Source: JAJYVT01 sp035534455
Lineage (GTDB): Bacteria > Actinomycetota > Acidimicrobiia > Acidimicrobiales > RAAP-2
Assembly (NCBI GenBank): GCA_035534455.1
Contig: DATLRV010000049.1
Span: forward strand, 71,289 to 135,288
Direction: 5' to 3'
DNA: 64,000 nucleotides
Shown: piece by piece, positions 57,520-64,000 of the stretch
Numbering within the stretch: position 1 is the first letter of the stretch
Layout of the letters: the number at the start of each line of letters is the position of its first letter
Made by a program: the position numbers and the translations under genes
The notes under the pieces: generated by a model
The model's input: only the letters and a program-made list of their open reading frames with translations
Told to the model about the DNA's origin: nothing
The model's database searches: none

Positions 57520-58917
57520 ATGCGGAACCCGATGTTCGTGTTCGACGAGAAGACCGCGGACCTGATTCTCGGTTACTGCCGCGAGCGGCTCGCGCTCGAC
57601 CCGGTGCCCCTCGACTTCGGCGGGTACGCGACGCCGCTCCATGACGTCCTCGACGGCCTGATCTCCCCCGACGGCAACGAGCCCGAGCGGGTACTCGAGG
57701 TCTTCGCGGACCACCTCGCGAAGGCCGTGATCTCCTCGGACTCTCCGAGGTTCCTCTCGTTCATCCCGGCGGCGCCGACCAAGGCGAGCCTCCTGTTCGA
57801 CATGGTCGTCTCGAGCAGCTCGCTCCACGCGACCTCGTGGCTCGAGGCAGCAGGGGCCGTGGTCGCAGAGAACCAGGTGCTCGCGGTGCTCGCCGGCATC
57901 GCCGGGCTCCCCGAGGGCGCGGGTGGCTGCTTCGTCTCCGGTGGTTCCGCCGCGAACCTCTCGGCGCTGATGGTCGGGCGAGACACGGCGGGGCTGCGGG
58001 GTCACGAGACGTTGAACCCGAAGTTCGCGTGCACCGAGGAGGCCCACTCGTCGGTCGGGAAGGCGTTGCGCGTCCTCGGTGTCGAGCCCTTCCTCGTCCC
58101 GTCGGTGGACCATTTGTTGACCGCCGGTGCCCTTGACGCCGCGCTCGATGCCAACAAGGGGGGCGCGGCGGACGTCGTCGGCGTCGTCGCGACCGCCGGC
58201 ACCACCAACGCGGGTTTGATCGACGACCTTGCGGGCATCGGCCGACTCGCCGCGCGACGTCGCCTGTGGTTCCACGTCGACGGCGCGTATGGCGGCGGCG
58301 CGCTCTTCTCGCCGCGTGCGAGGCCGCTGTTCGACGGCGTAGAGCTCGCGGACTCGCTCGTGGTCGATCCCCACAAGTGGCTGTTCGGGCCGTACGACTG
58401 CGCCGCCCTGCTCTACCGTGAGCCCGCGCTCGCCAAGGCGGTCCACACCCAGGAAGCGGCCTACCTCGACGTGATCCACGAGGCAATGCCGGGAGCCCAG
58501 GAGGCGACGCCGGACGCCGCGACGGGCGACGTGCCGTGGAATCCCACCGACTACGCCTACCATCTCTCCAGGCGAGCACGAGGACTGCCACTGTGGTTCT
58601 CCCTCGCCGTGCACGGCACGGACGCGTACCGTGACGCCGTCGAAGCGGCAATCGCCAACGCGAAGGGCGCGGCACAGCTCATCTCGCGGACGCCCTACTT
58701 GGAGTTGCTGCGCGAGCCCACCCTCTCGGTCGTTCTCTTCCGCCGCAAGGGCTGGTCCCGCGCCGACTACGAGGCGTGGTCGGCGCGGCTGCTCGCCGAC
58801 CAGGTCGCATTCGTGATGCCGACGACGTGGGAGGGGGAGACCACCGCACGATTGGCACTTCTCCACCCCGACACCACGATCGACATCGTGCGCGAGATCG
58901 TCGAATCGATGGCGTGA
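57520..58917 (+). CDS. PLP-dependent group II amino-acid decarboxylase
   Basis: A 465-residue fold-type I enzyme related to aromatic L-amino-acid and glutamate decarboxylases. GGCFVSGGSAANLSALMVGRD contains the PLP-phosphate contacts, WFHVDGAYGGGA carries the Asp/Ala pair near the ring, and DPHKWLFGPYDCAALL has the Schiff-base Lys. AGGGGAGAG lies 11 bases upstream of ATG 57520. The substrate is unknown; an agmatinase-family gene downstream would fit an amine pathway, but that is only a hint. Confidence 0.88.
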   Translation: MRNPMFVFDEKTADLILGYCRERLALDPVPLDFGGYATPLHDVLDGLISPDGNEPERVLEVFADHLAKAVISSDSPRFLSFIPAAPTKASLLFDMVVSSSSLHATSWLEAAGAVVAENQVLAVLAGIAGLPEGAGGCFVSGGSAANLSALMVGRDTAGLRGHETLNPKFACTEEAHSSVGKALRVLGVEPFLVPSVDHLLTAGALDAALDANKGGAADVVGVVATAGTTNAGLIDDLAGIGRLAARRRLWFHVDGAYGGGALFSPRARPLFDGVELADSLVVDPHKWLFGPYDCAALLYREPALAKAVHTQEAAYLDVIHEAMPGAQEATPDAATGDVPWNPTDYAYHLSRRARGLPLWFSLAVHGTDAYRDAVEAAIANAKGAAQLISRTPYLELLREPTLSVVLFRRKGWSRADYEAWSARLLADQVAFVMPTTWEGETTARLALLHPDTTIDIVREIVESMA

Positions 58918-58932
58918 CCGCGAGGGCACCGT

Positions 58933-58938
58933 TACGCT
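58933..58938 (+). promoter_or_regulatory. putative -10 of the dienelactone hydrolase gene
   Basis: TACGCT lies 9 bases before ATG 58948, at the long end of the spacing seen for other genes here. Confidence 0.35.
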
Positions 58939-58947
58939 GAGCCAGAG

Positions 58948-59664
58948 ATGACCGTCGCCACGAGAATCGAGCACGTGACCGCCCCGACAGGCGACCGCTT
59001 CGACGCCCATGCGTTCGTCCCCGACGAGAGTGGACCCGGTGTGCTCCTCCTGCAGGAGATCTACGGGGTGGGCGAATTCCTCCAAGCGAAGGCGACGCTC
59101 CTCGCAGGTCTCGGGTACGCGGTGCTCGTTCCCGACGTCTTCTGGCGCGTCGAGCGCAACGTGTCGCTCGCCCACGACGAGGAGGCCCTTCAGATCGCGT
59201 TCGGCTACATGGGTCGGTTCTCCGAGATCCCCAAGGACGTGACCACCGGCGACCTGGTGGCTGCGCTCCGCCATCTGCGGATGCTCCCGGAAGTGCGCGG
59301 CAAGGTGGCGGTGCTGGGCTACTGCCTCGGCGGCCGCCTCGCCTACGAGGTCGCCGCCGCCGCAGACCCCGACGCCTGCGTCGCCTACTACGGGTCGGGG
59401 ATCGCGGCGGAGCTCGATGTGGCAGACGACGTCAAGTGCCCCGTCCTCTTCCACTACGGCGGTTCCGATCCCTATATTCCGCGAGAGGAGATCGACGCGG
59501 TCACCTCGGTCTTCGTCGGCCGGCCCGGCACCGAGGTGGTGGTGCAGGAGCAGGCCGGGCACGCCTTCGAGAACTCCTTCGCCCCGATGTTCTCGAACCC
59601 CGAGGCAGCGGCGGCGTCGTGGCCCGTGACGCTCGACTTCCTCGACAGGACCCTGCGCGCGTGA
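58948..59664 (+). CDS. dienelactone hydrolase family protein
   Basis: A 238-residue alpha/beta hydrolase. The nucleophile is Cys in VLGYCLGGRLAY, with the Asp in YGGSDPYIPREEID and the His in EQAGHAFENSF completing the triad. LLQEIYGVGEFLQAKA near the N-terminus is typical of the family. The natural substrate is unknown: classic members open dienelactones in aromatic degradation, but no such genes are nearby. The stop overlaps the agmatinase start. Confidence 0.9.
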   Translation: MTVATRIEHVTAPTGDRFDAHAFVPDESGPGVLLLQEIYGVGEFLQAKATLLAGLGYAVLVPDVFWRVERNVSLAHDEEALQIAFGYMGRFSEIPKDVTTGDLVAALRHLRMLPEVRGKVAVLGYCLGGRLAYEVAAAADPDACVAYYGSGIAAELDVADDVKCPVLFHYGGSDPYIPREEIDAVTSVFVGRPGTEVVVQEQAGHAFENSFAPMFSNPEAAAASWPVTLDFLDRTLRA

Positions 59665-60692
59665 GGCTCGGCAACATGTACGGCCCGGATGCGACCTTCC
59701 TGGGCGTGCCGGCTGCGGACCTCGACGACCCGCCGTCCTTCGCGCGCGCGGCGGCGGTCGTGGTCGGCGCCCCGTTCGACGGGGGCACGTCGCACCGGCC
59801 AGGTGCTCGGTTCGGGCCTCAGGCCATCCGTCTCACCGACTACCTGCCGCACGACGGGAGTCGGCCGCACCTCGCTCTAGGTGTCGACCCCCTCGCCGAG
59901 CTCGGCGTCGTCGACGTGGGCGATGTCGAGATGCTCTCGGGCGAGACCGAACGGTCCCTCGACAAGCTCGCCGACGCGGTCGAGCGGATCGCCAGAAGTG
60001 GTGCGCTACCGGTGGTGCTCGGAGGGGACCACACGATTGCGCTCCCAGACGTCACCGGCGTGGCGCGCCACGTCGGGTTCGGCCGGGTGTCCGTGGTCCA
60101 CTTCGACGCGCACGCAGACACGGGCGACACGCAGTTTGGCTCGCTCTACGGTCACGGCACGCCCATGCGCCGGTTGATCGAGTCCGGTGCGACGCGCGGC
60201 GACCGCTTCCTCCAGCTCGGTCTCCGGGGGTACTGGCCCGAGCCAGAGACGCTCGAGTGGATGGCGGAGCAGGGGATGCGCAGCTACGAGATGACCGAGA
60301 TCGTCGGGCGCGGGCTCGATGACTGTCTGACCGAAGCCCTCGAGATCGCAACCGACGACTGCGACGGCGTCTTCCTCTCGGTGGACGTGGACGTCGTCGA
60401 CCCGGGCCTGGCACCCGGGACCGGGACCCCGGAACCCGGCGGCTTCACCAGCCGCCAGCTCCTCGACGCCGTTCGACGGATCGCCATGGAGGTGCCGCTC
60501 GCCGGGATGGACGTGGTGGAGGTGTCACCCCCTTACGACCACGCCGAAGTCACCGCGTATCTCGCGAACCGCGTGGTCCTCGAGGTGCTCTCGGGTGTCG
60601 CATGGCGTAGGCGGTCATCTGCGCGAGTGGAGCCGGCCAGGCGACCGGGTGCACCGCTCCTCGAGGGCCGCTCGGGGAGGCCCGAAGGCTGA
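59661..60692 (+). CDS. agmatinase / ureohydrolase family protein
   Basis: A 343-residue manganese ureohydrolase. Mn ligands are in VLGGDHTI (GGDH), VVHFDAHADTGD (DAHxD), and FLSVDVDVVDPGLAPG (DxDxxDP). FVGAPFDGG-like VVVGAPFDGGTSHRPGARFG at the N-terminus is typical. Agmatinase, guanidinobutyrase or proclavaminate amidinohydrolase roles cannot be separated from sequence alone. The GTG start overlaps the previous stop; an Arg-rich tail of about 25 residues exceeds family length. Confidence 0.9.
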   Translation: MRLGNMYGPDATFLGVPAADLDDPPSFARAAAVVVGAPFDGGTSHRPGARFGPQAIRLTDYLPHDGSRPHLALGVDPLAELGVVDVGDVEMLSGETERSLDKLADAVERIARSGALPVVLGGDHTIALPDVTGVARHVGFGRVSVVHFDAHADTGDTQFGSLYGHGTPMRRLIESGATRGDRFLQLGLRGYWPEPETLEWMAEQGMRSYEMTEIVGRGLDDCLTEALEIATDDCDGVFLSVDVDVVDPGLAPGTGTPEPGGFTSRQLLDAVRRIAMEVPLAGMDVVEVSPPYDHAEVTAYLANRVVLEVLSGVAWRRRSSARVEPARRPGAPLLEGRSGRPEG

Positions 60693-60719
60693 GCCGCACG
60701 GTCGCCGCCGGCGGAGGGC

Positions 60720-62075
60720 TCAGATGCAGGACCCCTTGGGAGGCGACTTCGCGTGGAGCGCGGTGAAGGGGAGGGCGTGCGACGGCGCCGCGACGTCGAC
60801 GTGCTGGCCGAACTTGCTGAACGACCATGTGATGACCTCGCGCCGCTGTGTCACGGTGGCGGCACCACGGAACGTGCGGGGGAGACTCGAGGACCTGCGT
60901 ATCACGAGCTTCGCCCTTCCCACCAAGACGTGCGTCTTCTTTGTCTTGAAGAGCGCGCCGAGCACGTCGGTGGACGCCGAGGCCGTCGGATCCTTGCGGC
61001 TCGAGGTCGGAACCATCACGGTGCGAAGCTGCGAGATGTTCGAACGCGTCGCAATTCCCGCCGCGAATGTGTGGTACGGGTGATCGCCCCTGGCCACCTT
61101 CACCCACTGGTCGACGACCGATGGGGCGCGTGACGTTGGGACGCCGAGTTCGTCGACGACGGCCACGAGGTTGCCGCGGAAGTAGACGACCCCACGCACC
61201 AGACGAAGGTTGAAGATGCTTGTGCGTGTTGTGTTCGAGCCGACCGGCTGGCAGGCCTGCTTGATGAGCTGCTGGCCGCCCGTCGGGCTGGCATCCCCCT
61301 CGATGTCGTACGGGGCGCCGGAGTTTGTCGTCACGTCGACGTAGTGGTAGGTCCCGGCGTCGGTGGCGGCCGAGATCGCGCGGTGCACGAGGCCCGTCGC
61401 CACTGTGGCGGGGCTCGAGGGCGCGATCGCGGCGCCGATGCCGATCCCGGCCCCGACCGCGAGGAGGAGCACGGCGGCGAACAGGAGGCCGAGCCTGGTC
61501 CGGTGACGCCGCTCCTCGGGGGTGCGCGGCGGTCGGGGCGGAGAGGGTGGCACGTACGGCCACGCATAGGGAGCCGACTGCGGCGGTGCATAGGGGCTCT
61601 GCTGGCCGTAGGGGGCGTAGTGGTGCTGCGACCCGTACGGCCCCTGTGGTCCGTAGGGCCCCGGTCCGTACGGATGCTCCGGCCCGTACCCGCCCTGGGG
61701 ACCGTACGGCCCCGGGCCGTACGGAGGCTGCTGGCCGTAGGGAGGCTGGCCGTGCGGAGGCTGGCCGTACGGAGGCTGGCCGTACGGAGGCTGCTGGCCG
61801 TACGGAGGCTGCTGGGGCTGCTCCGCGGGTGGCCCCGCCTGGCCATACGGCCCGGGTTCCCCACGAGGACCCTGCGGAATGCGCGGTGTCGGGTAGGCGC
61901 CGTACGGGTTGTGCGCCTCCGCACCGGGATATGCGTGTGGCGACGGCCCGTGCCAGCGGTACGCCTCGCCGCCGGACGTGCCGGCCGAGTGCTCGCCGCC
62001 GGCCTGGTCGGTCTCGATGCTCGGCTCGCCCGGGGCCCGTTCCTGTCCACCGTTCGACCTGGGCTCGTCTGGCAT
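60720..62075 (-). CDS. PPYG-repeat single-pass membrane protein
   Basis: A 451-residue protein. The first 210 residues are hydrophilic, with repeats of QPPYGQ-P, PYGPGPYGPQG and related forms. A basic RRHRTRLG leads into one membrane segment (about residues 214-238). The C-terminal 210 residues are a probable external domain with two Cys. Actinobacterial PPYG-rich proteins of this type are of unknown role; the external domain resembles no family I know. The ATG at 62075 is preceded by TACGCT. Confidence 0.75.
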   Translation of the reverse strand: MPDEPRSNGGQERAPGEPSIETDQAGGEHSAGTSGGEAYRWHGPSPHAYPGAEAHNPYGAYPTPRIPQGPRGEPGPYGQAGPPAEQPQQPPYGQQPPYGQPPYGQPPHGQPPYGQQPPYGPGPYGPQGGYGPEHPYGPGPYGPQGPYGSQHHYAPYGQQSPYAPPQSAPYAWPYVPPSPPRPPRTPEERRHRTRLGLLFAAVLLLAVGAGIGIGAAIAPSSPATVATGLVHRAISAATDAGTYHYVDVTTNSGAPYDIEGDASPTGGQQLIKQACQPVGSNTTRTSIFNLRLVRGVVYFRGNLVAVVDELGVPTSRAPSVVDQWVKVARGDHPYHTFAAGIATRSNISQLRTVMVPTSSRKDPTASASTDVLGALFKTKKTHVLVGRAKLVIRRSSSLPRTFRGAATVTQRREVITWSFSKFGQHVDVAAPSHALPFTALHAKSPPKGSCI

Positions 62076-62082
62076 CGACCGC

Positions 62083-62088
62083 AGCGTA
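62083..62088 (-). promoter_or_regulatory. putative -10 of the PPYG protein gene
   Basis: TACGCT on the minus strand ends 7 bases before the ATG, consistent with leaderless transcription. Confidence 0.45.
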
Positions 62089-62169
62089 GGAGCCGCGACC
62101 GGTCGAGAGCGCGCGCGCCCTCGGGGAACCATCCGCGGGCGTATGACACCCCCCTGTCATGCTCACGCC

Positions 62170-62913
62170 ATGACCCGTGCCGCTCGATGGGACGACCAAG
62201 AGCTCCTTGCATTCGATCTGGAGACGACGGGCGTCGACCCTTCGCGCGACGTGCCGGTCTCCTACGCGCTCGTCGCCGTGGAGCAGGGCGTCGTGACCTC
62301 GTGGGACGCAGCGCTCGTCGACCCCGGGCGCGAGATCCCCGCCGGCGCCTCGGCGGTGCACGGGATCACGACGGAATGTGCTCGCCGAGAGGGGATCGCT
62401 CTCGGAATCGCGGTGCGTCGCATCGCCGACTCGCTGCTCGATGCATCGGTCAGGGGCGTGCCCGTGGTGGGGATGAAGGTGGACTACGACCTCACGATGC
62501 TCGACAGCTGCTATCGCCGGGAGACGGGTCGAGGGCTTGCCGAACTCGGATTCCGCGGGCCGGTGCTCGACGCACTCGTGATCGATCGGCACGTCGACCG
62601 GTATCGCCGGGGGAAGCGAACGCTGGCCGACCTCTGCGCGCACTACGGCGTCGACATCTCCCACGCGCACGACGCCTCGGCGGACGCAAAGGCTGCGGCC
62701 GACGTCGTCCGGGCGCTGTGCAGGTGCTATCCCGACCTCCAGTCAGCGTCCCCATGGGATCTCCACGTGTGGCAGAAGTCGTGGCACCGCGAATGGGAGG
62801 TGTCGTTCGCAGAGTGGCGAGCTCTGAAGGGCCTCAGCCCGATCGCCGACGGTGTCAGCGAGTGGCCGATCGCGGCGGCGCACCAACCGCTTGCGGCCCG
62901 CGTGGCTGTCTAA
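62170..62913 (+). CDS. DnaQ-like DEDD 3'-5' exonuclease
   Basis: A 247-residue RNase H-fold exonuclease. Exo I is AFDLETTGVDPS (Asp-x-Glu), Exo II is KVDYDLTMLDSC, and Exo III is HDASADAKAAADVV (His and Asp), so this is the DEDDh subtype as in DNA polymerase III epsilon. It could proofread or process DNA ends; stand-alone copies are common. It is divergent from the PPYG gene, and a Rho-independent terminator follows. Confidence 0.9.
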   Translation: MTRAARWDDQELLAFDLETTGVDPSRDVPVSYALVAVEQGVVTSWDAALVDPGREIPAGASAVHGITTECARREGIALGIAVRRIADSLLDASVRGVPVVGMKVDYDLTMLDSCYRRETGRGLAELGFRGPVLDALVIDRHVDRYRRGKRTLADLCAHYGVDISHAHDASADAKAAADVVRALCRCYPDLQSASPWDLHVWQKSWHREWEVSFAEWRALKGLSPIADGVSEWPIAAAHQPLAARVAV

Positions 62914-62930
62914 TTTACTTCGACCGGATT

Positions 62931-62947
62931 GGGCGCTTCGCCCTTTT
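62931..62947 (+). terminator. Rho-independent terminator after the exonuclease
   Basis: GGGCG-CTT-CGCCC followed by TTTT: a 5-bp GC stem, 3-base loop and U-tract, 17 bases after the stop. Confidence 0.7.
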
Positions 62948-62982
62948 GTCCGGCCTGTCGGGTGGGACGTCAGGGCGCGAGG

Positions 62983-64000
62983 ATGGGCGGCGTGCGTGCG
63001 TGGGAGGTCTGCGATCCGGGTCCGATCGACGGGCGCCCACTCCGATTCGTCGAGCGTCAGCGTCCTGAGCCCGGAGTCGGAGAGGTGCAGTTGGACGTCC
63101 GGGTGTGCGGCGTGTGCCGCACCGATCTCCACGTCGCGGAGGGCGATCTCGGCGTCCATCGGCCTCACGTCGTGCCGGGACACGAAATCGTCGGCAACGT
63201 CACCGCGCTCGGCCCCGGTGCGGCGCGGTTTCAGATCGGCGACCGGGTCGGCGTCGCCTGGCTCGCATCCACGTGCGGGCGTTGCCGGTTCTGCCGTCGC
63301 GGGCACGAGAATCTCTGCCTTTCCGCGACGTTCACCGGCTGGGACCGCGACGGGGGCTACGCCGAAGCGACCATCGTCGACGAGCGATTTGCGTACCGGC
63401 TGCCAGACGGCTTGAGTGACGAGCAGGCGGCGCCGCTCCTGTGTGCGGGCATCATCGGGTACCGCGCCCTCAAGCGAACGTCTCTCCCCCCGGGCGGTCG
63501 CCTGGGGCTCTACGGCTTCGGTGCCTCGGCGCACATCACCGCCCAGATCGCAAGAGCCCAGGGCGCCGAGCTCTACGTCGCCACCCGCTCCGACGATGCA
63601 CAGGAGCTCGCGCGCGAGCTCGGTGCGACCTGGGTCGGCGGAGCGGCCGACGCGCCGCCTGCGCCCCTCGACGCGGCCATCCTCTTCGCCCCGGTGGGAG
63701 ATCTCGTGCTGCCGGCGATGGCAGCGCTCGACCGGGGGGGCGTGCTGGCGGTGGCTGGCATCCACCTGAGTGACGTCCCGACGCTGTCGTACGCGAAGCA
63801 CCTCTTCGAAGAGCGGGAACTACGTAGCGTCACGGCGAACACCCGCCAGGACGGCGAGGAGCTGTTGGCGATGGCCCCGCGTCTCGGTGTCCGGGCGACG
63901 GTCCAGCTCTATCCGCTGGAGCGGGCGGATGACGCGCTCGTCGACCTCGCGCACGACCTGGTCACGGGCGCAGCGGTGCTGCGCGTCGCCGGGCGTGCGG
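62983..64000 (+). CDS. zinc-dependent alcohol dehydrogenase, 5' part
   Basis: At least 339 residues, running off the window end. The catalytic zinc site is in VCGVCRTDLH (Cys) and HVVPGHEIVG (His-Glu). The structural zinc Cys cluster is CGRCRFCRRGHENLC. The NAD(P)-binding Rossmann segment has LGLYGFGASAHI. It belongs to the medium-chain dehydrogenase/reductase family, with similarity to YjgB/AdhP-type aldehyde reductases. ATG 62983 is chosen; GTG 62992 is also in frame. Confidence 0.9.
   Translation, partial: MGGVRAWEVCDPGPIDGRPLRFVERQRPEPGVGEVQLDVRVCGVCRTDLHVAEGDLGVHRPHVVPGHEIVGNVTALGPGAARFQIGDRVGVAWLASTCGRCRFCRRGHENLCLSATFTGWDRDGGYAEATIVDERFAYRLPDGLSDEQAAPLLCAGIIGYRALKRTSLPPGGRLGLYGFGASAHITAQIARAQGAELYVATRSDDAQELARELGATWVGGAADAPPAPLDAAILFAPVGDLVLPAMAALDRGGVLAVAGIHLSDVPTLSYAKHLFEERELRSVTANTRQDGEELLAMAPRLGVRATVQLYPLERADDALVDLAHDLVTGAAVLRVAGRA

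Overview
The window is a high-GC chromosomal segment in which almost every gene is bacterial housekeeping. The gene orders truB-ribF-rpsO-pnp, lexA/LysM protein-nrdR, and miaB-miaA-dapF-hflX, together with frequent GTG/TTG starts, point to an actinobacterium (Actinomycetota). I favour a deep-branching class such as Acidimicrobiia, but that is inference and no marker was searched. Many genes have a TANNNT hexamer 6-9 bases before a GTG or ATG start and no Shine-Dalgarno sequence. This suggests widespread leaderless transcription.

From 0 to 33 kb is a dense core region, almost all on the + strand. It holds translation and RNA genes (truB, rpsO, pnp, rnj, miaB, miaA, hflX), riboflavin/FAD synthesis (ribF), chromosome segregation (ftsK), a penicillin-binding carboxypeptidase, homoserine kinase (thrB), and six genes of the succinylase branch of lysine/meso-diaminopimelate synthesis (dapB, dapA, dapF, dapC, dapD, dapE). 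A pair of related TetR regulators sits before a diiron ferritin-like protein. The SOS module at 28.3-30.2 kb has lexA facing a LysM membrane protein across four GAAC-N4-GTTC type boxes, followed by nrdR, a PIG-L deacetylase and dinB.

From 32 to 46.5 kb is a mixed region. It holds a DUF2332 protein, a formate/nitrite-type transporter with a repetitive N-terminus, an amidase, two frameshifted genes (pentapeptide-repeat and TPR), an ABC transporter, a MOSC protein, a threonine aldolase-like enzyme, a copper-responsive csoR-copA-copZ set with a clear operator, biotin synthase and a PPOX flavoprotein.

From 46,629 to 57,355 is an integrated element of about 10.7 kb in a tRNA-Cys gene, bounded by a perfect 54-bp direct repeat. 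It carries a tyrosine integrase, a divergent repressor switch with two near-identical operators, and a tightly overlapping replication operon. That operon runs from an XRE repressor through an excisionase-like protein, an initiator-like protein with internal iteron-like repeats and a DnaB-N/RecA ATPase to an MT-A70 methyltransferase. The element also has small zinc-ribbon genes, an HK97-type major capsid protein, and a toxin-antitoxin-like pair next to the attachment site. I see no portal, terminase, protease or tail gene. It therefore looks like a phage satellite or mini-prophage of the general size and style of mycobacterial phiRv1/phiRv2, and it is the most interesting object in the window.

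From 57.4 to 64 kb the chromosome resumes with a PLP decarboxylase, a dienelactone hydrolase, an agmatinase-family enzyme, a PPYG-repeat membrane protein, a DnaQ-like exonuclease and a zinc alcohol dehydrogenase that runs off the end.
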